Assembly (NCBI GenBank): GCA_029204225.1
Contig: CM055112.1
Span: 779,852 to 843,851, forward strand
Reading direction: 5' to 3'
From: Diphasiastrum complanatum
Lineage: Eukaryota; Streptophyta; Lycopodiopsida; Lycopodiales; Lycopodiaceae
DNA: 64,000 nt
This document shows, one piece after another, positions 18,436 through 30,505 of the stretch. The translations under genes and the position numbers were made by a program. The number at the start of each line of letters is the position of its first letter. Within the stretch, counting starts at the first letter, position 1. The notes under the pieces were generated by a model. It worked only from the letters and a program-made list of their open reading frames with translations, was not told where the DNA came from and did not search any database.

Positions 18436-20880
18436 TGTTCAATAATACGCACTGAACTTTCCATTCCCCTCGCCTTTGATGCTTCCCTCGCCTCTGCTCC
18501 CATACAAGGACAGTCTGTGACCATTGGGCCTACCATTCCCATCACAGCCGCCCAGGCCGCCTCACCCCCGCACACCGAAGCAACCTCACCCAACACATAG
18601 TTCTTCATGGATATGTTCGATGATTTTGACCCCCTTGGGGCCACCGAAATATTTGAAATGCCCCAGAGCCCGGCACCCTTTGAACCCCAATCCCCTGGAA
18701 GAGGATTCGGGCATATCCATGAAGCTATTGTTGGTGTCGAAGATGTCAATCAGCAACCACCCACACAAGGTAGCCCAGCCACACTTCGGGTCGACACAGT
18801 TGTCAAGTCACCAAAGCAGTTCGACGCCACGATGCCTGAAGGGTTTGAAGACGAGGATATTTTTGAAGAAGAAGAGACTTTGGCACCTATTCCATACCTA
18901 CCACGGACAGTACCATCAGGGTCTCCTGCTGCTGCCATCTCCACGACTGTCGATTCTAGTGATGCTCTCAAGTTAGTTTCAAGCCTTGGGCAAGTGATCC
19001 AGTCTATGCTGGATAAAAAAAAAGAAATGGAACAGAGGATCTATGTTTTAGGATCCGAAAACACTCTGATCAGCCAAAAAATTGTCCAGCTGGATCGAAA
19101 GGTGAAGATAGCCAAGCAACATGAAGAAAAGACTGAAAGCGAAAAGACATTGGCCCAATAACAAGCTGATCGCTTGCATTAGGGGAGTTTTGAGCTCCAA
19201 AAAAACCCTTTAAGAATTCGTGCAAGATGTACTTTATATTGCTAAAATATTATGACACTGATACTTTTGACTTGCCATAACTTTTTAATTGTAGCTCAGG
19301 AGTATGTCATGTAACATATTAGTGGAAAGCCTTGTTGAGTGCTTTCTAATGCACCAAACTCCGCTAAATTCGGACTTACCATTAAAAAGTTATGCCATTT
19401 TTAGTGTAGAATCAAAATGTTGTCTCAAAAAGTTATGTTACGTAGATTTTAACTTTGAGTGTTTTGATTGGTCCATGTATAAAAGAAAATTAAGAAAAAA
19501 TATAAAAAGAATCTTTACAAAGGGTCTTTTTTTGGATTTAGAACTCCTCTAATGGAAACCTACATCAGCTCCCTACAAAATGCCCTGACAACCGCACAGG
19601 GTCGATAAGGCAATGCAAGATGCCAAGCAACAAGTGCAGCTGCTGAAGGGGCAATTACAAATGGCCGAACAAGATCACACACAGCTTCAAGGTGAACTGG
19701 ATGCGACCACCCTTGAGCGTGATGCGTATCTGCAAACACAAATACCCGATCATCCGGTCACACCAACAGAGATTGCATATTTGTTCAAGAAAGTGGAAAC
19801 ATAGAAAGTGGCCCTTCATGGATTCCAAGGCTGCTTTGATAAGTTCAAAGGAGCAGCTTCAACCGAGTTGGCAAAGGCAAAAGAGACCATCAACGCCTAT
19901 GAAAAAGCCGCCACTCAAGTGTTGGAAGCCGGACCACAAATCTTCGTCCCGGTCATGCCGCAATTCTTCCCTTCGCGCCAAGAAGCTGTACAGATGGATA
20001 CAGGGGTTGATTCAAGCATGGACCAGGGGGGAGCCCCAGATCTAGCAGATCAAGCGCCAACTACACCGGCAGTACAAGCGGGTCCATCCTCATCAAGGAC
20101 AAGCCATTTATTCAGAAGGCCCATCAGCATCGAGGACCAGATCCAGACCTTCTTAAAGCAGCATCCCAATGAGTCCTCGCGTGGTGGATGGGTTCTCGAA
20201 TTTAAGACCTCCGAGATCGAGGCCGACAAAGAATTGGACAAAATACCTGCACTGGGAGAGTAGCCGACATGGAGAATCATGGTTTTTGAGAAAACTCCGG
20301 AATCAATTAGGAGTTAACATCGCCAGCCCTCGCCAGTTGCGGGTAGATCCTTATTACGTGCCAATGCCGCGAAGACAAACATGGAAAGATTTGGGATTGG
20401 CTATGGATACAATCACCATCCATACACCCAATTGGCCAATCATCCACCAATCTTATAGCTGGAATATTTCAGTGGACTTCCATCGGGCCTTACAGGCATA
20501 TCAGAGAGAGTATGTCTACTCTTCGAATCCAGTGGTGCGACAATCGGCAATGTTTGCAAACGATCTAACTCTGTTGGCGTCAGTGGCAACCAAATGGGAC
20601 GATTGCCTTCCTACCCTAGCATCTGATCCAAATAAGCCAATGGCCTCAGATCAAATCAAAGATCAGCTGCCGATTGCTCGACTGTATTTTCGTGCAGCTA
20701 TGATGGGAGGCTCTTGGGAATCCCGCTTCACCTCATGGACAGCTTCCAAGTGGATTGTCGGAGCCCATCGTTGTTTCCTGCTGCATAATTTGGATTTCAA
20801 TACTGCATGCCTTGACTTTATGGAGAAGGTGCAGTATCATTTAATTAAGATTCGACGCGAAGCCAATAAAAGTCCCCAAT
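18436..20880 (+). pseudogene. Gag-like polyprotein of a pol-less LTR element (broken)
   Basis: A more GC-rich coding stretch than its surroundings. Part 1 (18436-19161, one stop at 18598) is acidic and Pro-rich (FDDFDPLGATEIFEMPQSPA) and ends in a coiled coil (KKKEMEQRIYVLGSENTLIS). A 385 bp TIR element interrupts it. Part 2 (19559-20263) continues the coiled coil (KQQVQLLKGQLQMAEQDHTQ). After a stop and a frame change near 20265, part 3 (to 20882) is a globular domain (YSWNISVDFHRALQAYQREY, WIVGAHRCFLLHNLDF). A polypurine tract and LTR follow within 50 bp and no protease, integrase or RT is present. The globular domain is not a family I can name; a gag role is inferred from position. Confidence 0.6.
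19172..19557. mobile_element. MITE-like TIR element inside the gag-like gene
   Basis: Left end TTAGGGGAGTTTTGAGCTCC followed by AAAAAAACCCTTTAAG. Right end is CTTTACAAAGGGTCTTTTTTT and then GGATTTAGAACTCCTCTAA, the inverted complement. About 385 bp with no coding potential. The reading frame resumes on the far side, which shows it is an insertion. Target duplication could not be fixed with certainty. Relatives lie at 2391-2527 and at the ends of 32234-42392. Confidence 0.85.
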
Positions 20881-20920
20881 AACTGCATATTGCAGGTGTC
20901 ATGGGACCGTCACTAGTTTT

Positions 20921-20932
20921 GGTGGGGGATAT
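20921..20932 (+). promoter_or_regulatory. Polypurine tract of the gag-like element
   Basis: GGTGGGGGATAT directly before TGTTGGAGGG. Confidence 0.7.
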
Positions 20933-21199
20933 TGTTGGAGGGTTTGCGGATCCCAAGGCAACCCTAACCCTAGTTAATAAGTGAGAGGGATTTGGCACCC
21001 TGTGTGTGTAAGTCCAACCCAATGATCACATAGTTATTTGATTAATTATAAGGTTAATAAAAGGACTTTAGGCCTTTTTGCAGGACTTTTAATGTCATAG
21101 GGCCTAAATGTCAAGTTAGTAAATAAAGTTGGGTATCCCTCCAATTTTAATGGTTTCCACACTTTTTTAAATTTGAATAAAAAGAGAGGCAAGACTGGA

Positions 21200-21244
21200 C
21201 CAATAGGATTCAGAGGCCAGGGTCCTCCTCTCTACTATAAAAAG
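21200..21244 (+). promoter_or_regulatory. LTR core promoter (CCAAT, TATA)
   Basis: CCAAT at 21200-21204 and TATAAAAAG at 21236-21244. The AATAAA at 21286-21291 lies about 45 bp downstream, as in many plant LTRs. Confidence 0.6.
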
Positions 21245-21479
21245 GGACCAACTCAAGTTGCTCCTCATGTTCATTTCCTCATTTCAATAAAGCAGATTGG
21301 TTCTCTCTAGAAATGGATTGATGAATGTCCTTGCTCTTCCTCTCTTCTCCTCCATTTCTATGCTTTCTTTGGATTTTGCTAATTGTTGGATCTGATCATT
21401 ATTGTGATTGCTATTTCTTATGCTTTTTGTGAGAGAGAAAGGGAGAGAGAGAAGAATAAGTTTCCATCATTGTTGTGGA

Positions 21480-21552
21480 TTTAGGATTAATGGAAGTAGG
21501 GTTAATGGATGTAGTGTTAATGCTTAGTGTTAATGGATGTTAGTGTTAGATC
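21480..21552. repeat. Short minisatellite
   Basis: Five or so imperfect copies of GGATGTAGTGTTAAT-like units (GATTAATGGAAGTAGGGTTAAT and variants). Confidence 0.65.
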
Positions 21553-21560
21553 CTCCATTC

Positions 21561-22676
21561 ATGTTGAAATCTGAACTATACTATCGCTCTCATGGGAACG
21601 AACCTACGCGTGACAACTAACTCCGTCTCTTTGATGCTAGATTGACTAGATCTTGGATTCAGGTTAGGCAAGGAAAGAAACCCACTACACGTATGGTGGC
21701 CTATTGAAACATCCATTCCATATAGAATCATAGATTTTTCCAAATCCGAACAGCCAGCACTTGTAGACATTAGAGGCAACTCCACTTCCTCCTCTGCTAA
21801 CTCTACCCACAATTCAAATCTGTCCCACTCCAGAATATGCTACTAGAAAGAAATGGTCCCGACAATGGAACCAAAAAGGTGTTAGGGGTGTGTTTTAATC
21901 CCTTAACTCCCAGTTCCTAATTTTGACAACGAAACCCTCAAAGTTAACTAGAATCCAATAACAATAACAACAATAATATCTATCCAATAGCATTATACCA
22001 ATTAAACAAAGGTAAACCATTGCAAACTACTGTTCATACGATAATTAATTTGATTCTATGCAAATATCTAACAGCCATCCTCACAACACCCAACATATAA
22101 TAGTGTAATAGTCAATTTCAGAAGTAACAGCTGATACACAATATACAATGCTTACATGCTAGTTGCTCAAAAGGTCTTAAGCAAGGTAACACTCTCTTGC
22201 TGCTTGCAACTCACACAAAGACTGAACTAAGTATAATCAGTAGTGGGCTCTCACCCTTCGTCTCCTGAATATGCTACTGCCTGAATAGTCCAGTATTCAA
22301 AATCCCCCCTTTTGGCTTCAAATTCCCTATTTATCTTCCTGTGAAAACACCACAATTTCCTATCGCCCTTCATTGTAATGACCATAAATGGTCGTTCCAT
22401 CTTCCCGTTCAGCACTGTAATTGAGGAAACATTACTCAATTACAGCGACACTTCCTTCTTACACATCTAACTAATTGTGCTTATCCACTTCGTAATAATC
22501 AACTTACGATCTACAACTCCTAAACACAATTACACTTTCAACATTTAATAATTACATTGTCTCTTGGCCCAGTACATGTCACAAATGGTCATATTGACCC
22601 TTAGCCCTATAGTAAGATCCAAAAATATCCCTTTGATATTTGGCTAGAAAACAATTAACTCCACCAATCTTGCCAA
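21561..22676. other. No recognised feature
   Basis: Over 1.1 kb of AT-rich sequence between two oppositely oriented LTRs. Short frames are present but none carries a motif. GGTTCCATTGTCGGGACC-like sequence at 21853-21875 (on the minus strand) does not match a primer site clearly. Confidence 0.4.
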
Positions 22677-23238
22677 TGTGAAAAAATTAGCATCTATACA
22701 AAAAATGAGATGCAAACTCTACTAGATCTTGATCAAACATGAACCAGAACACAAAGTACTATTTTTGTCTATACAATTATATTAAGCTACTTTATTTCAC
22801 ACATGTGGATCTAAAAATAACACTTATTGATCATTTTACACATAGAATGGCAAGATATCACAAATATAGTGCACCAATGGATAGTAGAACCCAAGAGAAC
22901 TACGTATAAGCATGAATGAGATAAGAGAGAGAGAATTATTTCTCTTACCATTAGTTATATCCTTTTATAGCAGGTCCTAGACCTCAATTGCCATGTGGTT
23001 TCCCTCCAAAATGTGAATCCTACTATTTTTTGGACTAGATTCAATGTACCCTACATTCAAATTTGAATCCACTCAAACACGACTTCTACATTCCCCACAC
23101 ATTTCAAAAGTGTTTATTCAAATGCATTTTAAACTAATATAACTTTGAAAAGTCAACTCTAAGTCTAATATGAAATTGGCCTCAATTGCCAAATAAACAA
23201 ATGTAGCAAATATGACTAAACTAGTTGAATCTTTCACA
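22677..23238 (-). mobile_element. 3' LTR of a minus-strand copia element
   Basis: The stretch is bounded by TGTGAAA on the left and TTTCACA on the right (562 bp), the same kind of termini as the complete copia element at 36344-42272. On the minus strand a purine-rich GAAGAGAGAG precedes its start and a TATAAAAGGATATA box lies at about 22963-22976. No second copy was seen, so the 5' end of the element is lost. Confidence 0.7.
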
Positions 23239-23244
23239 CTCTCT

Positions 23245-24055
23245 CTTCAACTAGTTTTAGCATTTTGATAACACTCCAAATGATGTCCTATGCTTCATAA
23301 AAAAGTCCTTTCCCAATGCATTCGTGAAGATATCAGCTACACATTCCCTTGAAGACACATGTTGGAGCTCCACCTCCTTTGCCATGACTTGCTCCATCAC
23401 AAAAGGATATGCCACCTCAATCTGCTTACTCCTAGCATGAAAGATATGATTGGTTGCCAACCTTTGGGCTGATAGATAGTCACAAACGATGATTGGGCTC
23501 TCTAAAAAATCCAGAAAGTGAAGATCCTTGATCATCCTCTTGATCCATACCATCTCCTTTGTGCAATGTGTAAGAGCTTTGTACTCGGCCTCACTAGATG
23601 ACAATGAGATAGTGGCTTGTTTCTTTGACATCCATGATATAGCTCCATCACCTATGGAAATACATAATCAGTAATGTATTTCCTATCCATTATATCTCCA
23701 GCATAGTCCAAATTTGAAAATCTAAAAGATTAGGTGATGATCCCTCATACAATATGCCAAAATCTCGAGTTCCAATGATGTACCTCGAAACTCGTTTTCA
23801 TAGTTTCCAATGCTAATGGGATCTTCCATGAATGGACTCAACTCTTCCAACACAATAGCTTAGATCTGGTCTAGTAATGGCTAGATAGATGAGTGAACCA
23901 ACTAGCTTCCTATAGAGAGTAATGACCTTGGATGATCTTTCACCACCTCTTATAATTAGCTATACATGAGACTCCATAGGTGTATCATTAGCTTTTACAT
24001 CTACCATATGAAATCTTTCTAGAATATGAAGTTTGAAATCTAGGTTTTCTAGGTC
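23245..24055 (-). pseudogene. Ty1/copia RT end and RNase H
   Basis: Minus strand: NDTPMESHV, KVITLYRKLVGSLIYLAITR then PDLSYCVGRV, a damaged stretch, RDFGILYEGSSPN, then an open frame SKKQATISLSSSEAEYKALT, VDW/KRMIKDLHF, IIVCDYLSAQRLATN and ECVADIFTNALGKDF ending LSKC-stop at 23257. RNase H residues D/E/D are mostly present (SSEAEY, CDYLSAQ instead of CDNQSA). Several stops and frame slips in the upper part. Close relative of the element at 36344-42272. Confidence 0.9.
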
Positions 24056-24793
24056 AAGAGGGGTGATTAACACTTCATTTTACATGCACAAAACAACACC
24101 CAAAAGTAGCTCTCATACTCTTGCTCATTTAGGAGCTCATTTATTTCATGATAGATAGATAGTAGACAATAGCTCATGCTTGGATCTGACTCAGTAATTC
24201 TTCAACTAGTGGCTACTACAATGGAATACTTCTGTCATGGCTATGTATGGTTCAACCCTTCATTGATGGGCAACTACATACCGGCCACATACCGGCTCTC
24301 ATAGCTGTTATTAGCTAGCTATCTTCTTGTATGCCATGTAAACTACTCACACTATGATGCATTCAGACACTAGACATATCACACATGCTTCTAGCTTCAT
24401 GCATTTTCACAAGAAGTATAAGACTCAGGACATATCCATATCAACCGGCTCACACCTCTCCCTCAACCAGATTTATAGCATCTGTATCTCTACATAACAT
24501 TCTCTATAAACACCTCCCTCTTTGAAGACTCTAGAACTAAATCAATCATCATAGCATGGGTCAATCCCTCCCGCACAGTATTCGGACTCTTTAACAAAAT
24601 TCTTAGCATTATACTATCACTCACACTATGGCAACCAATCCATACCCATTCTCAAGAAAAGATCCAACAACAAATAACAGCATTTCAACAAAACTTAGTA
24701 TACACACTCTCCATCATTCTACACTTCTCTTTCATAGTAGTCTCACAATCACCTCTCCAATCTTTCTATTAGAAAAGCTTATGAACAACAACA
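24056..24793. other. No recognised feature
   Basis: Sequence between the truncated copia element and the large repeat. A TATA-like CTCTATAAACACC (24511) and repeated CCGGC(T/C)C(A/T)CA motifs suggest LTR-like DNA, but no termini could be identified. Confidence 0.35.
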
Positions 24794-27157
24794 TGACAGT
24801 GTGGTTGAAATCTCTCTACAGTAGCATATCAAGATGGTAGCTCACACTCTCCTTGATAGATCAAAATGTTTGTGCAGTTGATTGTCAAATAAAATCAGGC
24901 CAGCAATCATCATACATAGTTAGATTGTAGGTGAACAACAAATGTATTGGAACCATAATTGGAATTATGCTAAATTTGACTAATTACTTGTCCTTGTCTT
25001 TGGTGGTATTGGCTGCCTCATCTAAATGTCCATTGACAACTAGTCTGTCCATTTTCATTCCACCATTTTGTTGTATTTTACTGGTATATCCTTATTTCCA
25101 TCATAATGACAAATTTCTTCTCTGGTATGCTCTGTTTGGGGAATGATATCTCTTACACTGCATTGATTATGGTAATCAATATTAAGTATGCCATGACAAA
25201 TATTTTCTTTTGTAGGATGTATACAAAATGTAATGTCTTCCATATATCAAATGAAGAATTCCTTGAGTTTTCAGAGATGTGTCCTAAAGACTATGTGATT
25301 GATGGTTGGCGATTATTATCTAAAATGGTGAATACTAAAAAGTAAATATGTTGAATATTGATCATGATTATTGTGCATATTGATCATAACTATTGTGAAT
25401 ACTCATGAATATTGATCATGATTTCTATAAATATTGATTATGATTATTGTGAATATTGATCATGATTATTGTGAATACTCATGATCATTGTGAACATTGA
25501 TCATGATTATTGTGAGCATTGATTGTGATTATTGTGAATATTGATCATGAATACTTATCGTTGAATTCATTCCAATACACATTGTGCACTATTGTGTTGT
25601 GTCGCTTGCATAATTCTCTATTTCGTGTGAGTCAATTGTTAAAGATAATTGGTCATCATTGAATGTTGAAAATGGTAGCCAATACCGCCAGTGTTATAGG
25701 AGAAAACAAAGACAACACCAGGGAAATAATAATATGACACGATTCCTTTGAGAATTTGGAATCATCTGTGTACATCAAGGCGCAACAACTGTTTCAGTTA
25801 CTTCAACTACTTCAAAGAGACTAGAAGAACCAATGAGACCTCATTCTTTACTATCACAGTAGAGTTGTTTCTCATCAAGTTTTAGTCACCTTAAGAACCC
25901 AACCAAAGACTATTGGTCCTCAACAAATAACTATCTCCTTAGTCTCAAGGAAAGTAGTAGGGATGTAAGCAGTGTCGTCCTCATCAAAGTATCTCTCCCT
26001 AATAGTACTACATCTCCTATATTGGATTGCATTACTAGGAATAGAAGCATCTTCAGAGACTTTGCACATGATTTGACAGAGAGAGGCTTCCAAACAGTAG
26101 AAAGATCAACATATCATATCCGACAAGGGGTAAATGGAGTTTAGAAAGAGTTTTGGAGAGTGGTCGTGGGGACTTCACGTCAGTAGTTCTTAAAAAGCTT
26201 GCCCTTTAAGAGCACGCTTCAACCTTCAATAAAAGAAGTATTAAGTACGTTATGACTTGTACAGCCTTGTGTACACTGTATACTTTAAAAAAGTTACACG
26301 TGATCAGTCTCATGCCACATAATTTTTATAAATGTTGACCAATCAGATATGTTTCATAGTCCCTTGCTTGATAGTTCTGTTCCAGAGATAAGCCTGCAGC
26401 TTTTGATAGTTCGAGACTTGGGATCTTCGAAGAGATGACTGAACATACCATCATATTTGTTCTATCTTTAAGACAGATAATTACGCATGACAGGAGACTT
26501 TAAATATTGCATCATTCGATTGATCTGCGCTTTGCTTCAAATACATGCTAGAAGAAAGAATGGCTACATCATCCTCGTAATTAGTGCACATCATAAACAT
26601 AATCGTGTCCTTCCATGAATTAAATAATTCCATTCAACAACATGTAGCAAGATTGTGCATTAATCAATTCTTCAAAAATGCAGTTGCACAATTCATCAAG
26701 GATGAATAATGGAGTTTACACCTTCAAATGGATGAGAAAAATCCAGCTACAAAAATCCATTCAAAATTTGAAATAACCTTGAATAGTAGAGTATCCCTAT
26801 CCTCCAAACAATAGCAAAATATAAGTCCGATAGATCGCGATGATGATTCAATAAGAACTGTGATAATGCATTGAAACGCTGCTTCAGATTGATTGGAGAT
26901 ACGTGAATGAAATAGTACGGCAACCTGTGAAGGAAGCTACCTTGTAGAGCAATCTGATTTGAAGATCAAGCATTAGATGAGAGACACAAAAACAATCAAG
27001 CATGTTGCCTAGCCTTCGAAAGATTGTTTTGAATATGCATTTCAACGTTGCAACATTCGGAAATTTCGATTCTCAATAGGATGGCACCCTTCATTAACAA
27101 TCTTCAAATTTTCAATAAGAAAGAACATCGTCAACAGCCCAACATAGAGAAAGAAGA
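24794..27157. repeat. Large direct repeat, copy 2
   Basis: Same order as 1-2118: possible exon at 25215-25345, minisatellite at 25350-25560, and the coding-like stretches. It retains two segments missing in copy 1 (25741-25918 and 26036-26125). Around 25960-26125 one frame reads RDVSSVVLIKVSLPNSTTSP and then NRSIFRDFAHDLTERGFQTV without a stop, so copy 2 is nearer the ancestral form. A piece (about 25633-25890) recurs at 31670-31905. Confidence 0.9.
25350..25560. repeat. AT-rich minisatellite, copy 2
   Basis: Array of TGATCATGATTATTGTGAATA-like units, matching 548-760. Confidence 0.85.
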
Positions 27158-27637
27158 TGTAATAATCCAAAAGGATTGCCTCTAAGATGAGGATAGGAGA
27201 ACACAATAAGAGAGACTATGGAGCCAAACCACCCAACCAATCCTAGATCAAAACTAGATCTAGCCCCCAAGCCATCCCATGTGAAGCAAGAGGAGAAGAG
27301 AGAAACTGGTGACCTAAACCCACCAATATGTCGACGGGAGAATCCCCACCTCATTATATAGAGAGTAAAGTCCTGTGCATATAACCATGAAATCCCCATG
27401 CAGGTCAACTATAAATAGATCACACCTCTTCATGCAGTCCTCTTGCCTATATCCGTCACACAGACATGCAATGCTCCAAATGTCTCAATTAGAGTGTCTG
27501 GTGCTCTCAAGATAATTAGTCACAAATAGGCCTTGACATGGAATTAAATCACGGCGTGACCAATAATCTCGAGTACTGGAGGGCCGATCTACCATATTAG
27601 GACTATTCCAGGTCCTTAACCGAATATGGCCATAACA
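27158..27637 (-). repeat. Left (3') LTR
   Basis: TGTAATAATCC ... GGCCATAACA. Contains a minus-strand TATA-like CTCTATATAATGAGG at about 27350-27366. A long reading frame through this LTR on the minus strand (starting MTCMGISWLYAQD) recurs in every copy but shows no family and is probably fortuitous. Confidence 0.85.
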
Positions 27638-27849
27638 TTCAGCCCTCCTTAAACTGCTTCTATCCTTAGAAGCTCCAAAGAACAGGAAAAAATTACAGTT
27701 CCTTTAACTTTCAGTATTAGCCGAAAAAATTATTATCCTTGATCCGACTTTCATATCAAACAAGTACTTAGAGAAAAACTGTTTTCAACCGTTAATCTCT
27801 GCTCTGGAGTACAAATTCTGGTTTGGGAAAGTACATTAAGAGATATATT

Positions 27850-28010
27850 TCCTCCACACGGTTACACTCAACACAAGTTAGTAACATCACCTTCATGTAA
27901 AACACTTACATTAAACACTGGGTGAAATAATCTAATCAACACAAGTTAGTAACATCACCTTCATGTAAAACATTTACATGAAACATTGGGTGAAATAATC
28001 TAACTTAAGA
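27850..28010. repeat. Tandem duplication of about 80 bp
   Basis: AACACAAGTTAGTAACATCA with CCTTCATGTAAAACA(C/T)TTACAT and GGGTGAAATAATCTAA occurs twice in a row (starting near 27871 and 27939) in the internal region of the non-autonomous LTR element. Confidence 0.85.
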
Positions 28011-30490
28011 GATTAAAGTTAAAGAAATAATAATTACAGTCTGAAATTATCCACAAACTCTGACAGATAATTCATAGGCTTTCAAGTACAAATATCCTTA
28101 GATCTAATTCTAAGATATGATAATTCATTCAATTAGAATCACTAGGAGAATCATTAAGATATAGAATGATTAAAACTCAACTATGAGTACACCAGATACT
28201 CTTTTGAGTTAAATGCTTTTATTTCTAACACCAAATGCCAAAAAACAACATTCATTCATCTTAATAGACTTGTTTGTCTCCTATGATAACTCGAGATCCA
28301 ATGAAATGAAGAACTGTACTCAAGCATCTGTAGACCATATATTGTAGTAGAATAACATCCACTAAAATAGTTGAATTCTCCACAAATAAAATACTTATCT
28401 TGTGAGAATGTCTGTGAGATCCATAGGTTCTCAATAATACTAAAGTAAAGAGATTCAAAACACTGATCTAAATTCTTACTCGATTAATAGATCAAGACTT
28501 AATCTTCACACTTAAGAATCGTTACAATTCCTTATAATCCTCTGACAAAAATTAAGTATCTATCTATGATTCGTCAACCATAAATATTTAGATTCATATG
28601 ATTCGTCAATCATAATTTCCTGGAATCCAAAATTATACTCAATCATTTACAAGATACTGGAGTATATGTTCAACATAACTCAGGAAAAGTAAGAATCATT
28701 CCAAAATCTTTCTACTAAGATAATATTGGATTTAGGAATATTCTTCAAACAAGATTTTTTAACTGAAGTGCAAGATTCAAGTTCTATAAACCACTGGGAA
28801 TTAAAGACTGAACACATACCAAAATTACAATCTTCTTCAACTACAAAAACTTTAGATTATTTATCAGATTCTGCTTCTAACATCACAATTGACATCCAAA
28901 ACTGCGGATAACTCAATAATTACAAAGATATTATTTATGAATTCAACTAAATGAATCCTACCCAGGAAATTAATATCCGGTATTGAGCAATTATTTACTG
29001 GGATTGCTAAAATCCCGATTGTGAAATACATTTCCCGATCACACTTACTACCCATGATGTCCACTCTTCTTCCCCTCTTAGAATTTTCAGTTCTCTGAAA
29101 ATCTTTCAACTAAGGTATCAAGAAGATGTAATGACATTAGTAAATGTAAAAAAAGCGAATTACTGTAGGAAAAAAGTTTAAAACAGTTTCATCTCTATCC
29201 TATACCTAGGTAGCATTATCGATATACAAACCACCATAGGATTTTAACTAGAAATAAAATCAGTTCTACTTTCGATCAGTTCCTATTGTTATAATTTTTT
29301 CAATAAAATTGGACTGTTCGCCCTTTTCACTTACTGGCTTAAGAATTACTTCGTTAAAATTATATGTAATGAATGGGAAATAAGATTTGGATTCGGGTAC
29401 TTCTTCATACATTGTATTCACCCCAAAATAATATTGTTGAATAAAGAATTACCTCCAAATACTATAATAGTTCCACCATTAATTATTTAACAGTTATTCC
29501 AAAAGCTTTTGGTTTGTTCAAATTTAATGACCTAAATAATCAAAACCACAATAAACCACTCATCGGTGTTCCACCAATTGGAAAAGGAGAAAAAATCGAA
29601 AAAAAGTACAATTTAACTCCATTTACAGGGTATACCAATACTCTGAGAGTTAAATGGTTTAAATAGCATCGTATCAAAGAATCGAATTCCTATACTGGGT
29701 ATATGCCTGAGAACTATACTATTCATTCATTTATGTCAAGATCGGCCAAAAAAACTTCATTTCCAAAACCGACTATACAGCTTGACCAAAGATCAAACAG
29801 TACAAAAGTTTCCAAGATAAACTGGCTTAGCATATTGTCCCTAGAGAAAGGAAATACAAAATCCAAAATACCAAAGCCTCATAGTTCCAAATGCATGCTC
29901 TCAAAGTAAATATTAGTTTTAACAGGGTAATGATTGTTTTACTAACCAAATATGCTATTCTAAATTTAAAGAATTAGACTATTGCTCTCCCAATCAATGT
30001 TCCATCATGCAAATTCTCTGGAGGGTTCACATAAGGGAAAGGAAATTCCCATCTTCATCAATGCAATCAGCTGAATCATGTATTTATGTTTTAAACAATC
30101 CATACAGCCGGATAAATTGATTTATTGTCAATTTATCTATGAACTTAAAAAAAATTACATGCTTCAGGACATTACGGATTGGTGTAAACAATCTAACCTT
30201 TATTTGAACAAAACAAGCAATCTAATATACCATCATTGAAAGTTTTCTCAAAAACCAGAGAAATTAGAATGAATTCACACAATTCATAGCATCTTTACCA
30301 AAATCGATCATGTAGAAGAGCACTCTACCATCATATTGGACAAGCATGCCTTACTACTGAATTTGTGAATCCAACTCCTTGATTTCCACGAGGAAAATAG
30401 CACTCCAACTGGGATGTAATTCCAAGTGCTCCAAACTTCCAAATCGATGTAGCGCTTGACTCCTTCCCTATCCAAGACCACATCTTAGTA

Positions 30491-30504
30491 GGGCTCTGAT
30501 ACCA
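30491..30504 (-). promoter_or_regulatory. Primer binding site (initiator Met tRNA type)
   Basis: On the minus strand TGGTATCAGAGCCC begins one or two bases after the LTR end TTATTACA, the standard plant LTR-retrotransposon primer site. Confidence 0.9.
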
Positions 30505-30505
30505 A

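Larger units (their letters stand above)
20933..21560 (+). mobile_element. 3' LTR of the gag-like element
   Basis: Starts TGTTGGAGGGTTTGCGGATC after the polypurine tract. It holds a complete promoter arrangement (CCAAT at 21200, TATA at 21236) and a polyadenylation signal AATAAA at 21286, which define U3 and R. The right end is uncertain because no second LTR is available for comparison. Confidence 0.65.

Noticed and set aside
20960-20978. Interstitial telomere-like AACCCTAACCCTAG
   Set aside because: Only two units, inside an LTR; chance occurrence is likely.
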